A DNA stretch of 16,498 bases from NCBI GenBank assembly GCA_018376855.1, contig JAHAAN010000030.1:1-16498 (forward strand), read 5' to 3'. The position numbers and the translations under genes are program-made. Positions 1 to 6,650 of the stretch are shown in pieces (position 1 is the stretch's first letter; each line of letters starts with the position of its first letter). Below the pieces are notes generated by a model. The model was not told where the DNA came from. It saw only the letters and a program-made list of their open reading frames with translations, and searched no databases. Origin of the DNA: Clostridiales bacterium (lineage in GTDB: Bacteria > Bacillota > Clostridia > Christensenellales > QALW01).

Positions 1-95
1 CCGATCCGGCAGCGGAGGCGGAAAAGGTTGCGGCGCAAAAAGAGGCGCAGGCGGAGATATTGCTTAACACGCCTGTTGAGGATGCGGATGAATGA
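1..95 (+). CDS. Phage portal protein, 3' end only (partial)
   Basis: An open frame enters from the left edge (codons start at base 3) and stops at 93-95. The visible tail of about 30 residues is alanine-, glutamate- and lysine-rich and ends in an acidic run, EDADE. Its last bases overlap the start of the minor head gene (ATGA, 92-95), so the two genes are translationally coupled. In SPP1-type phages the gene just before a gp7-like minor head protein is the portal, the dodecameric ring through which DNA enters the capsid, and many portals end in such an acidic, charged tail. The call rests on gene order and tail composition; no diagnostic portal motif lies inside the window. Confidence 0.6.
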   Translation, partial: DPAAEAEKVAAQKEAQAEILLNTPVEDADE

Positions 96-1705
96 CAAGC
101 GAAAAGTATTGGGAGCGGCGGGCGGAAAAACGCTTGTGGGAAACACTTGAGGAAGCCGAAAAGGCGGCGGGCGATGTGGCAAAGGCCTATAAAGCAAGCG
201 CGCGTTATTTGCAGCAGGAAGCCCGCAAAGTTATGCGCACGTTTGCGCGGGAAAGCGGGCTGACGGAACGCGAAGCGGCTCGTATTCTTAAAATAGCGGG
301 AAGCAATGATATGCAGGCGATCAAAAAGGCGCTGAAAAGAATGGGCGTAAATCCGTCTGTGAAGGAGCTTGAAACGATCTTTTCTTCGCCCGCCTATGCC
401 GCGCGGATCAAACGCTTTGAATCGCTGCTTGAAGATGTGCGGAAGCAAACGGTAAACCTGCGGCAGCTGCAAGCGGAAACGGCGCGGCAAACGCTTGTTG
501 ACGCTGTTTCCGGTACCTATTATAAAACGATTTTCGACATTCAGCAGCGCAGCGGCGCGGCGTTCAGCTTCGACGCCATATCGCCGCAATACATAGAGAC
601 AATCCTTGACGAAAAGATCGCGGGTAAGAATTACAGCGAACGCATATGGAGGAATACGGAGAAGCTGGCGCAGACGCTGCGCGAGCAGCTGATTATGGAC
701 GCCATGACGGGTGCAAGCGAAGTAAAGTCAGCGCGCAGAATCGCAGAGGCGATGGAGTCGTCCGCATCTGATGCGCGCAGGCTGATCCGCACGGAAACCA
801 CGCGGGCGGTGGCCAATGCAACGCTTGAATCCTTAAAGAGCTGCCGGATCAAGCGGTATCAGTTTGTTGCCACGCTTGACCTGCGCACAAGCGAGCTGTG
901 CGCTGAGCTTGACGGTAAAGAGTTTGACATTTCCGAGGCTAAGGTAGGCGTAAATCTGCCGCCGATGCACCCGTATTGCCGCAGTATTATTGTTGCGGCG
1001 CTTACCGCGGAGGAACGCGCCCGTATGCAGCGCGCCGCGAGAGATCCCCGAACGGGGAAAAGCATAAGGGTTCCGGCTGATATGACCTATAAAGAGTGGT
1101 ATGATAAGTATGTGAAGGATATGCCCAGCGCAGAGGGGGCCATAAAGGCGGCAAGGAATAAAAACGCCGATCGCAGGCAGTATGAAAAATACCGTGCTGT
1201 TTTGGGCAGTAAAGCGCCGAAAAGCCTTGAAAAGTTCCAAGAAATTAAGTATAATAATAGTGAAAAATGGAAAGAGCTTAAGGGCTTTAAAAAGTACAAG
1301 GAAGCATATCCTGAAACATCTCTTGAAAATTACAGGGTGTATACTGTTTTGAGAGATAAGGGCTTACTTCCAAAAGGGCATATTGTGCCAACACAAGCTT
1401 GCAAAGTATATATTCTCGCAGATGCGGGCAAAAAGAATTCTGCTCATATAATGGAAAGAATGCTTGAGAGAAATATTGCTTCAGAGGCTGTCCAATCGTA
1501 TGTAGATAATTCAATTTTGTGCGTGTCAATGTTTCAAGGAACACGCAAAGTGTTTTATTCCGAGGATGGAGTGACGGTGCTTACACAAACAAGCGCATAT
1601 CAAGGCATCGACTGGATAGCAAAAACAACTTGGTCAAAAAGTGATTTTGATGACAATACAACTGAAATTATCAAAGAGGTGAAAAGAATCATTGGGAACA
1701 GATGA
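92..1705 (+). CDS. Minor head protein (SPP1 gp7/Mu F family) with C-terminal toxin-like extension
   Basis: A 537-residue protein. Residues 1-230 are mostly helical. Residues about 233-300 carry the gp7/Mu F head-morphogenesis signature: RTETTRAVAN, then a metal-site-like pattern with C270, LDGKEF, and PPMHPYCRS (H293, C296). These proteins are minor head components, some of which are injected or bind the portal. The family core would end near residue 330. From about residue 375 (base 1220 on) base composition turns clearly AT-rich and the protein continues with an extra domain of about 160 residues. It contains SAHIMERMLERNI (H452, R456, R460) and RKVFYSEDGVTVLT, ending in a helix. This HxxxRMxER...Y pattern resembles DUF4258/RelE-like (BECR-fold) RNase domains, which are known as fusions on phage head proteins. 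The core call is firm; the RNase reading of the tail is inference. Start: ATG overlapping the portal stop. Confidence 0.85.
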   Translation: MTSEKYWERRAEKRLWETLEEAEKAAGDVAKAYKASARYLQQEARKVMRTFARESGLTEREAARILKIAGSNDMQAIKKALKRMGVNPSVKELETIFSSPAYAARIKRFESLLEDVRKQTVNLRQLQAETARQTLVDAVSGTYYKTIFDIQQRSGAAFSFDAISPQYIETILDEKIAGKNYSERIWRNTEKLAQTLREQLIMDAMTGASEVKSARRIAEAMESSASDARRLIRTETTRAVANATLESLKSCRIKRYQFVATLDLRTSELCAELDGKEFDISEAKVGVNLPPMHPYCRSIIVAALTAEERARMQRAARDPRTGKSIRVPADMTYKEWYDKYVKDMPSAEGAIKAARNKNADRRQYEKYRAVLGSKAPKSLEKFQEIKYNNSEKWKELKGFKKYKEAYPETSLENYRVYTVLRDKGLLPKGHIVPTQACKVYILADAGKKNSAHIMERMLERNIASEAVQSYVDNSILCVSMFQGTRKVFYSEDGVTVLTQTSAYQGIDWIAKTTWSKSDFDDNTTEIIKEVKRIIGNR

Positions 1706-1874
1706 AAGGTTTTGTCCGTTGTGCAGTCGGGATATCCCCGAAGTTCTATGCTTTGAAATTATTATGGGGTTACAGGGAATGCTTAAAATGTCGGCAATTC
1801 CCGAAGTAACGATTGAGCGCAGCGATGAAACTAAGAGGATATGCGGTGAATGTCCATACAGTGATATTGATTAG
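1692..1874 (+). CDS. Small zinc-ribbon-like protein, TTG start
   Basis: A 60-residue protein with two cysteine pairs, FCPLC near the start (residues 8-11) and CGEC near the end, the usual layout of a small treble-clef or zinc-ribbon knuckle. The TTG start at 1692 overlaps the end of the minor head gene by 14 bases and has GAGGTG about 10 bases upstream (1676-1681). An alternative ATG at 1702 in another frame gives a 35-codon ORF without conserved features, so the TTG frame is preferred. Composition is AT-rich like the head protein's C-terminal extension and unlike the capsid genes. Function is unknown. Position behind a toxin-like C-terminus makes an immunity or accessory role possible, but nothing in the sequence shows it. 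Confidence 0.65.
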   Translation: MGTDERFCPLCSRDIPEVLCFEIIMGLQGMLKMSAIPEVTIERSDETKRICGECPYSDID

Positions 1875-1893
1875 ATAAATGGGGCGTTTTTAG

Positions 1894-2079
1894 ATGAATG
1901 ATTATAGAAATAATCGGATTAAAGTTAAGTATATTGGAAAAGATGACCCTCTTGCTTTGCGGCACGGAAAGGTGTATGATGCGTTTGTTTCACAGCTTAA
2001 TTGGTATGGTATAGTTGACGAAACGCACGAAGAATACGCCTATCCGCCTGAACTGTTTGAGGTTGTGAAAGAGGATTAG
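1894..2079 (+). CDS. Small SH3-like conserved phage protein
   Basis: A 61-residue protein starting at an ATG 19 bases after the preceding stop, with GGGGCG as a weak ribosome site. It reads as a short all-beta protein: IKVKYIGKDDPLALRHGKVYDA, a central LNWYGIVDE strand, then EEYAYPPELFEVV. This pattern (xYIGxxDPLxLxxGKxYxA...WYxIVDExxExYxYPPxxFEVV) is familiar from small proteins of Firmicutes phages and mobile elements with no assigned function. The AT-rich composition matches the gene before it. A terminator follows at 2105, closing the head-protein transcription unit. It may act on the toxin-like extension of the minor head protein, or be an unrelated accessory gene. Confidence 0.7.
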   Translation: MNDYRNNRIKVKYIGKDDPLALRHGKVYDAFVSQLNWYGIVDETHEEYAYPPELFEVVKED

Positions 2080-2104
2080 ATAAGCGGATAACAAACAATA
2101 AATT

Positions 2105-2130
2105 AAGCTCGCATAAGCGGGCTTTTTTTA
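2105..2130 (+). terminator. Intrinsic terminator after the minor head/small gene cluster
   Basis: AAGCTCGC (2105-2112), loop ATAA, GCGGGCTT (2117-2124), running into a seven-T tract. The single non-Watson-Crick pair (T2109 with G2120) is a U-G wobble only on the plus strand, consistent with forward transcription. It separates the AT-rich accessory genes from scaffold and capsid. Confidence 0.8.
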
Positions 2131-2136
2131 TACCTT

Positions 2137-2169
2137 GTTAAACGTTCATGCATTGCGTGAACGATTGAC
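2137..2169 (+). promoter_or_regulatory. Long RNA hairpin without U-tract, upstream of scaffold gene
   Basis: Arms GTTAAACGTTCATGC (2137-2151) and GCGTGAACGATTGAC (2155-2169) pair over 15 positions around a three-base loop, with one A-A mismatch (2142/2164). Both imperfect pairs (T2139-G2167, T2149-G2157) are U-G wobbles on the plus strand and A-C mismatches on the minus strand, which favours a plus-strand RNA structure. No T-run follows, so it is not a standard terminator. It lies 72 bases before the scaffold start, in the leader of the scaffold-capsid message. Role unknown: mRNA stabiliser, processing site or protein-binding site. Confidence 0.55.
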
Positions 2170-2240
2170 GCAGGCTTTACATTTGGAACCGGTGCGGGCA
2201 ATGAACGCAGGGGGCAAAAAACTGAAAGGAAGGTTTAAAC

Positions 2241-2807
2241 ATGGATGAAACAATGAACGGCGTGCAAACGGCTGAAACGGCGGGGGCAACTGAATCCGCC
2301 GGGGCGGAGAACAGCACGCAGACACAGAACAACGGTACGCAGACCTTTGACGATATGCTGAAAAACGGATTTCAAGGCGAATTTGACCGCCGTGTAAACA
2401 AGGCGATCGCTACGGCGCTGGCAAACAAGCAGAACGATCTTATTACCGAGGCACAGAAGCTCGCAAGAATGACGGCGGAACAAAAGGCGGAGCATGAGCG
2501 GAAGCAGCGCGAGGAACAGCTTGCAAAACGCGAGGCAGAAATCACACGCAGAGAGCTTACGGCGCAGGCCAAGGATACGCTTACAAGCAAGGGCTTGCCG
2601 ATTGAGCTTGCCGCCGTGCTGAATTACACAGACGCGGACGCATGCAGCGCAAGCCTTGAAGCTGTGGAAAAGGCGTTTGCGGCGGCGGTGTCTAAAGCCG
2701 TGGATGAGCGGCTGCGGCAGCCCGCGCCAAAGAGCGGGGCGGAAAACCAGCCGCTTTCGGGGGTTGAGGCGGCGTTTTATGGGCTTAATCCCAATTTAAA
2801 AAAATAA
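2241..2807 (+). CDS. Phage scaffolding protein (DUF4355/GP20-like)
   Basis: A 188-residue acidic, helical protein: a low-complexity T/A/E/Q-rich N-terminus (1-35), then TFDDMLKNGFQGEFDRRVNKAIATA, a long charged coiled coil (about 60-115, rich in K, E, R, Q), and a conserved-looking C-terminus ending GVEAAFYGLNPNLKK. This layout is standard for Firmicutes siphophage scaffold proteins, which sit inside the procapsid, guide capsid assembly and are then lost; the short basic C-terminus typically contacts the coat protein. The gene lies directly before the major capsid gene (24-base gap), the expected place. Start ATG with AAGGAAGG just upstream. Composition returns to the higher GC of the structural genes. 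Confidence 0.88.
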   Translation: MDETMNGVQTAETAGATESAGAENSTQTQNNGTQTFDDMLKNGFQGEFDRRVNKAIATALANKQNDLITEAQKLARMTAEQKAEHERKQREEQLAKREAEITRRELTAQAKDTLTSKGLPIELAAVLNYTDADACSASLEAVEKAFAAAVSKAVDERLRQPAPKSGAENQPLSGVEAAFYGLNPNLKK

Positions 2808-2831
2808 AAACATAAGGGAGAATGAAACAGT

Positions 2832-3698
2832 ATGGCACATGCATTACAGGACAGATTCTCGTCCTTGATTGACGAGAAATTGAGAAAAACACTTGTTACA
2901 AAGGATAACCTGATCTTCAACACCCGTTACGAGGGCGACCCGAAGGCGGGCAAGGTCAGAATCCCTGTCAGAGATACCGAGGTTGCGGTAAAGGCGTATA
3001 ACAAAGCAACTGGCGCGGCGTTGGCTGTGGGGACTACAACCTATATGGATCTGGACATTGACAATGACGAAGCTGTAAACGAGATTATCGACGGCTATGA
3101 CGCTGCGGCAGTGCCGGACGGCATTGTGGCTGAAAGACTTGATAGCGCGGGCTACTCTCTTGCGCTCTCCATTGATACCAAGAGCATCAATCTGCTCGAA
3201 ACGGCGACCGGCGTTACTGTTTCCGCCACCAAAACCGCGGTAACGGACAGCACGGCATACAAAGAGGTGCTTGCGGCAAAGCGTTCGCAGTCCCGCATCG
3301 GCGTGCCGAACGACGGCAAACGCTGGCTGATCGCTTCGCCTGAATTCATGGAAAAGCTGATGACGGATACGCACTTTGTTAAAGAGGGAGATCTGTCGCA
3401 GGAGCTGGTGCAGTCCGGCGTAGTGGGCAAGATCGCAGGCTATCTGGTGTTTGAAAGCAACAACACGATGTACGAAAACACCACGGTTGTCAGCGGTAAG
3501 AAGACCTCCACGGAGTTTATCTGCGGCCACCCGAACTGGTGCCACCGTGTCAGAGAATGGAGCGTGCCTGTGGCGATTAAGAACCTTACAAACGAGTATA
3601 TCGGCTCCAGCGCAGTACAGGGTCGCAACGTGTACGGCTTAAAGATCAGCAAGCCGCAAACCGTGTACGTTAAGCGCGTGGAAGTTGCATCGACCTGA
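2832..3698 (+). CDS. Major capsid protein (HK97-fold coat protein)
   Basis: A 288-residue protein, the usual size for a coat protein with a separate scaffold. The N-terminus MAHALQDRFSSLIDEKLRKTL is followed by beta-rich segments with KAGKVRIPVRDTEV, typical of P22/SPP1-like coat families; the centre has DLDIDNDEAVNEIIDGYDA (an E-loop/spine-helix type region) and the C-terminal half has IGVPNDGKRWLIASPEFMEKL and VGKIAGYLVFESNN, as in many Clostridia phage capsids. It assembles the icosahedral shell around the scaffold encoded just upstream and is followed by connector genes. AAGGGAGA precedes the ATG. I recognise the class by position and pattern rather than by a strict motif; the subfamily is uncertain. 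Confidence 0.87.
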   Translation: MAHALQDRFSSLIDEKLRKTLVTKDNLIFNTRYEGDPKAGKVRIPVRDTEVAVKAYNKATGAALAVGTTTYMDLDIDNDEAVNEIIDGYDAAAVPDGIVAERLDSAGYSLALSIDTKSINLLETATGVTVSATKTAVTDSTAYKEVLAAKRSQSRIGVPNDGKRWLIASPEFMEKLMTDTHFVKEGDLSQELVQSGVVGKIAGYLVFESNNTMYENTTVVSGKKTSTEFICGHPNWCHRVREWSVPVAIKNLTNEYIGSSAVQGRNVYGLKISKPQTVYVKRVEVAST

Positions 3699-3714
3699 TA
3701 AGGAGGGGTAGACT

Positions 3715-4026
3715 GTGGAGGAGCTTGAAAAACTGAAGCTGCTGCTTGCGCCCGACGCGCAGAACGGAGAGGATGCGCTGCTGTTTTTGCTGCTTGATGA
3801 GGCAAAGGATGCGGTGCTGGATTACATCGGCCGCGACGAGCTGCCGGAGCGCCTGAAGAGCGTGCAGATCAAGCTTGCGGCAGTCTATTACAACCGGCTC
3901 GGTACAGAGGGCGAGCATTCAAGGAGCGAAGGGAGCGTATCAAGATCGTTTGACGACAGCATTCCCGGCGACCTCCTGCTGCGGCTTGCGCACTATCCCA
4001 AGAAAGCGCGGGTGCTGAGATCATGA
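3715..4026 (+). CDS. Head-tail connector (HK97 gp6/SPP1 gp15-like DNA packaging protein)
   Basis: A 103-residue mostly helical protein with the pattern of the phage connector family (Phage_connect_1): LLLDEAKDAVLDYIGRDELPE, then LKSVQIKLAAVYYNRLGTEGEHSRSEGSVSRSF. The G-E-x-S-x-S-E-G-S-x-S-x-S-F segment is characteristic. Members form a ring below the portal after DNA packaging and create the site for the head closure and tail proteins. Start is GTG at 3715 with an excellent site, AAGGAGGGG, at 3700-3708. Its last codons overlap the next gene (ATGA at 4023-4026), part of a tightly coupled connector block. Confidence 0.85.
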   Translation: MEELEKLKLLLAPDAQNGEDALLFLLLDEAKDAVLDYIGRDELPERLKSVQIKLAAVYYNRLGTEGEHSRSEGSVSRSFDDSIPGDLLLRLAHYPKKARVLRS

Positions 4027-4340
4027 GACTTTCGCATCGCGGCTTAAAACGGCTGTATCTGTTTACGGCGAAGCATCAAACCGTCAACATGGCGCAGATA
4101 ACCGAGTGGGAACCGGCAGGCTGCATATATGGGCAGATATGCCCGTATAAGGATGAGCGCGTGCGCAGCGAGCACGGAACGTTTAACGAGCGCGTGAGTA
4201 AGCTGCTCAGCACGGACGCAGGCATTTGCAACGGCATGGGGGTAGGCGTGTCCGCGTCCGCCCCCATTTACATTGTGGACAGTGATCCGCAATATACCAT
4301 GCATGGGGAATATCTGCTGACAAGGGTGGTACAGCCGTGA
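4023..4340 (+). CDS. Head closure/minor capsid protein (SPP1 gp16-like position)
   Basis: A 105-residue predicted beta-barrel-like protein beginning MRLSHRGLKRLYLFTAKHQT. It carries CPYKDERVRSEHGTFNERVSKLLSTDAGI and SAPIYIVDSDPQYTMHGEYLLTRV, a pattern I associate with the small minor capsid/head-closure proteins (Minor_capsid_1 type) next to the gp15-like connector. Members plug the connector channel until the tail is joined. Start ATG overlaps the previous stop by four bases; its own stop overlaps the next start (GTGA), so expression is coupled on both sides. Family call from pattern and order. Confidence 0.75.
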   Translation: MRLSHRGLKRLYLFTAKHQTVNMAQITEWEPAGCIYGQICPYKDERVRSEHGTFNERVSKLLSTDAGICNGMGVGVSASAPIYIVDSDPQYTMHGEYLLTRVVQP

Positions 4341-4819
4341 AGATTATGGGAAGCTTTGAGGCCTATGGCTTTGATGAGCTGCTGGACTGCATAAGTGCGC
4401 TTGAAAACAGTCTGCCGAACGAAATGGAGCAGATTGTGGAGCAGGTGGCAAATAAAGCTGTTTCCTATGCGCGAGAGCTTGCGCCGGTTGATACGGGACG
4501 GCTCAGGCAGAGCATTATGTTCCGCATAGACGCGATTGATGGCGGTTTAAGACTCGTTGTTTTTGCCAATCGCGAGTATAGTGCTTATGTAGAATACGGC
4601 ACGGGTACGGCGGGCGATCCGTCGGTTGCACACGTTAATAAATCCACATGGGTGTATTATGATGAGGAACGCGGCTTTATTACGGCGCATGCGCAGCCGC
4701 CAAGGCCGTTTATGTACCCGGCGTTTGTGTATACAGTTGACTTGATACGCGGCGGCGAGGTGCAGCGGCTGCTGGGTGAAAGGCTTTGTGAACTGATGGG
4801 CGGTGATAGCAATGATTGA
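4337..4819 (+). CDS. HK97 gp10-like neck/tail completion protein
   Basis: A 160-residue protein with the clear gp10-family core: IVEQVANKAVSYARELAPVDTGRLRQSI (residues about 33-60; the A-P-V-D-T-G-R-L-R box is diagnostic), then VVFANREYSAYVEYGTGTAG, and PPRPFMYPAF in the C-terminal part. These proteins act at the head-tail joint or in tail assembly in long-tailed phages. Start is GTG at 4337, overlapping the preceding stop, with AGGGTGG seven bases upstream; an ATG at 4346 is an alternative start three codons in. Confidence 0.88.
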   Translation: MKIMGSFEAYGFDELLDCISALENSLPNEMEQIVEQVANKAVSYARELAPVDTGRLRQSIMFRIDAIDGGLRLVVFANREYSAYVEYGTGTAGDPSVAHVNKSTWVYYDEERGFITAHAQPPRPFMYPAFVYTVDLIRGGEVQRLLGERLCELMGGDSND

Positions 4820-5144
4820 TTGGCGCAGCGATGTATCCGCGGCAATTCCGCAGGCGGTATTCTCGTGGCCTAAAACGGAGAGCGCGGACGGAACGTGCTC
4901 CTGCCTGACGGCGAGCGACACACCCGAAACCGAAGCGGATGATACAGAATATACATCGGAGGTGTCCGTCTATGTGCATTATTGGCACAGCGACACGGAT
5001 GCGTACTTTGATGGGATCAGCGCGATCTGCGACGGCATGAAGCGGCAAGGCTGGCGCAGAGTTACTGAGCAAGATCTGTTTGAACAGCGAAACGGGCGGG
5101 ACGGCATGAACCACAGGGTGATGCTGTTCCGCAAAACTTTTTAA
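4812..5144 (+). CDS. Tail terminator/tail completion protein (SPP1 gp17-like position)
   Basis: A protein of about 110 residues beginning MIDWRSDVSAAIPQAVFSWPKTES, with a mid-section TEYTSEVSVYVHYWHSDTDA followed by an amphipathic helix and ending in a beta strand (NHRVMLFRKTF). This alpha/beta plan, size and position between the gp10-like protein and the major tail protein fit the tail terminator family that caps the tail tube and joins it to the head. ATG at 4812 has GGGCGGTG upstream and overlaps the previous stop by eight bases; a GTG at 4803 would add three residues. No hard motif; the call leans on order. Confidence 0.7.
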   Translation: MIDWRSDVSAAIPQAVFSWPKTESADGTCSCLTASDTPETEADDTEYTSEVSVYVHYWHSDTDAYFDGISAICDGMKRQGWRRVTEQDLFEQRNGRDGMNHRVMLFRKTF

Positions 5145-5156
5145 AGGAGAAATAAT

Positions 5157-5996
5157 ATGGCAAAAAAGAGAATGAAAGGCCTGAAGCTGTTCCGCTTTTG
5201 GCCTGAGATTGAAAACAGTACGACAGGGTACAACACGGGCGCGCAGGTGATGTTCCCCTGGGCGATGGAGATCAGCGAATCGCCGGACAGCAAGGATGAG
5301 TCGATCTACGCGGATGACACATTGTATGATGAGGAATACAGCGAGCTTGGATGCCGTTATACCGTGCGCTTTGCCGAGATGACGGCGGAGATCAAGGCCG
5401 CGCTCAAAGGTTATATTTTGGAGAGCGACGGCACGCTGAAGGTGTCTCGCAACCCTGCGGGTCCGTCCATCGGTTTTGGATATGCGCGCTTGATGGCAGA
5501 CGGAGAATACCGCATGTTTAAGCACTTCGGCGCAAAGGTGCTGCGCGTTACGGATATTCCCGGCACGACCAAGGGCAACGGAAGCAGCAGCGACGCGGAA
5601 GTGGAATTCTATTGCCGTGGGCGTGAGCTTGACGACCAATTTTATTATCAGAAGGAGAGCGTCGGCAAGGATACCAGCTGGCTGGACGATACGACCGGTC
5701 AGGGCGCGCTCGGTCGGCTGACGGTATATGCCGAGCAGGGCAGCGCGGAGGGGAAAACCAAGCTGATTGTAGCGCAGTCCCCGCTGGCAAGCGCAAACAC
5801 GTTTGTGTATAAAACAGGCACAACCGTAACCATGCCGGCATACGAGGAGGCGCTTACCACAGGCTGGACGGCGCTGCCTGCAAACGGCGAGATCACAGCG
5901 ACGGCGGGCAACGCCGTTGTGGTGGCGGAGGTCAACGCAGCCAAAAAAGCTTTGCGCGCGGGCAGTACGGTGGCAGACGTAAAACCTTCGGTTTAA
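5157..5996 (+). CDS. Major tail (tube) protein with C-terminal add-on domain
   Basis: A 279-residue protein preceded by AAAGGAG. Residues about 1-190 match the phi13-type siphophage major tail protein pattern: MKGLKLFRFWPE at the start, then SIYADDTLYDEEYSELGCRYTVRFAEM, GFGYARLMADGEYRMFKHFGAKV and a closing EVEFYCRGRELDDQFYY. It polymerises into the tail tube. Residues about 200-279 form an extra beta-rich domain (NTFVYKTGTTVTMP, NGEITATAGNAVVVAEV), like the surface-exposed C-terminal domains seen on many tail tube proteins. The last codons and stop lie inside a palindrome (5976-6000) that recurs after dit, and a terminator-like hairpin follows at 6030, fitting a highly expressed gene. Confidence 0.87.
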   Translation: MAKKRMKGLKLFRFWPEIENSTTGYNTGAQVMFPWAMEISESPDSKDESIYADDTLYDEEYSELGCRYTVRFAEMTAEIKAALKGYILESDGTLKVSRNPAGPSIGFGYARLMADGEYRMFKHFGAKVLRVTDIPGTTKGNGSSSDAEVEFYCRGRELDDQFYYQKESVGKDTSWLDDTTGQGALGRLTVYAEQGSAEGKTKLIVAQSPLASANTFVYKTGTTVTMPAYEEALTTGWTALPANGEITATAGNAVVVAEVNAAKKALRAGSTVADVKPSV

Positions 5997-6000
5997 CGTC
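5976..6000. repeat. Palindrome copy 1 (end of major tail protein gene)
   Basis: Arms GACGTAAAACC and GGTTTAACGTC around TTC form an 11-pair stem with one A-A mismatch. It includes the final codons and TAA of the tail protein gene. The second copy, at 12815-12839, is perfect, and both are followed by CTG, so the two sites share 17 identical bases from TTCGG to CCTG. Confidence 0.75.
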
Positions 6001-6029
6001 CTGTTAAGCCTACAACTTAATGATGATAT

Positions 6030-6059
6030 GGGAGAGCCTGTCTCTCCCTGTTTTGTTTG
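6030..6059 (+). terminator. Terminator-like hairpin (attenuator) between tail tube and chaperone genes
   Basis: GGGAGAG (6030-6036), loop CCTGT, CTCTCCC (6042-6048), then a T-rich but interrupted run, TGTTTTGTTTG. A seven-pair GC-containing stem with a weak U-tract suggests partial termination, which would lower expression of the chaperones relative to the abundant tube protein. It uses the same stem arms as the terminator after the antirepressor gene (10900). Confidence 0.65.
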
Positions 6060-6071
6060 TGGAGGTTATTT

Positions 6072-6482
6072 ATGCAAAATCCATCCTTGCCGGAAGACCG
6101 TGTATTGCACGGCATACAGATCCGCAAGCTGAACATCGGGGATTATGTGCGATACTGCGGCAAGCTTTCCACGCTGCCTGAGCAGGCGGCGCAGACGCTG
6201 TTTGCGGGCGTTACGCTGGACGAGCTTGCGCAGATCACGGCGGATCAGATGCCTGCATTATTGCTTAGAGTGTTGCAGCATACGCCGCGGCTTTTGAGCG
6301 TTATTGCCGACCTGATTGGGGCGGATGAAACCGCTCTGCTTGCGCTTACGCCGAATCAGCTGCTGGAGGTTGCGGAGGCGTTTGTCGCCGCCAATGATTA
6401 CACGGATTTTTTTGCGCGCGGGAGCCGTCTGCTAAAGCGGATGGGGCTCCCTGTGATCACTGGCTCCAGCAAATCATCGTAG
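6072..6482 (+). CDS. Tail assembly chaperone, short form (lambda gpG-like)
   Basis: A 136-residue protein beginning MQNPSLPEDRVLHGIQIRKLN, largely helical, with LGDYVRYCGKL-like and TPNQLLEVAEAF segments. It sits between the major tail and tape measure genes, where lambda gpG/gpGT-type chaperones are encoded in nearly all long-tailed phages; these bind the tape measure protein and recruit tail tube subunits. The ATG at 6072 has GGAGG at 6061-6065, so in-frame TTG at 6057 is not needed. The frame holds the slippery heptamer T-TTT-TTT at 6407-6413 and stops 70 bases later, at the TAG of 6480-6482. Most ribosomes should make this form. Confidence 0.82.
   Translation: MQNPSLPEDRVLHGIQIRKLNIGDYVRYCGKLSTLPEQAAQTLFAGVTLDELAQITADQMPALLLRVLQHTPRLLSVIADLIGADETALLALTPNQLLEVAEAFVAANDYTDFFARGSRLLKRMGLPVITGSSKSS
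6407..6413 (+). other. -1 programmed ribosomal frameshift site (T TTT TTT)
   Basis: Seven Ts lie in exactly the X-XXY-YYZ phase: the third base of GAT followed by two TTT codons of the chaperone frame. Slipping one base back gives TGC GCG CGG and an open frame to 6646. This is the canonical site type for G/GT tail chaperones. Confidence 0.85.
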
Positions 6483-6646
6483 TGGCGTATATGACGCTGG
6501 GGATCAGCAAGACGGAGCTGCTGGACAAATGGTATGTGGACGAGCTGTTTGTCGCGCTCGATCAATACGCGGAAATTAAGCGGCGGGAAGCGGACGTAAT
6601 CAAAAACGGCGGCGCGCAAGAATATGAGGATGTAGAGGACTGGTAA
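6413..6646 (+). CDS. Tail assembly chaperone -1 frame extension (lambda gpT-like half of GT)
   Basis: This reading frame has no good ribosome site or early start of its own, but it is open from the slippery heptamer to TAA at 6644-6646. Joined to the first 114 codons of the short form it gives a fusion of about 191 residues. The added part includes HWLQQIIVVAYMTLGISKTE and DELFVALDQYAEIKRREADV and ends EYEDVEDW; the W-x-x-x-x-V-A-x-M-x-L-G-I-S pattern is typical of the second half of Firmicutes tail chaperones. In the lambda system the T part binds tail tube subunits and the G part coats the tape measure. It ends four bases before the tape measure start. Confidence 0.85.
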   Translation, partial: CAREPSAKADGAPCDHWLQQIIVVAYMTLGISKTELLDKWYVDELFVALDQYAEIKRREADVIKNGGAQEYEDVEDW

Positions 6647-6650
6647 ACAA

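Noticed and set aside
1702..1809. 35-codon ORF from the ATG overlapping the minor head stop
   Set aside because: No conserved features; the overlapping TTG frame has two cysteine pairs and a good ribosome site.
4710..5639. Long reverse-strand open frames (309 codons here; also 833-1240 and 2844-3545)
   Set aside because: They lie opposite well-supported structural genes, have arginine/histidine/alanine-rich shadow composition, and lack ribosome sites.
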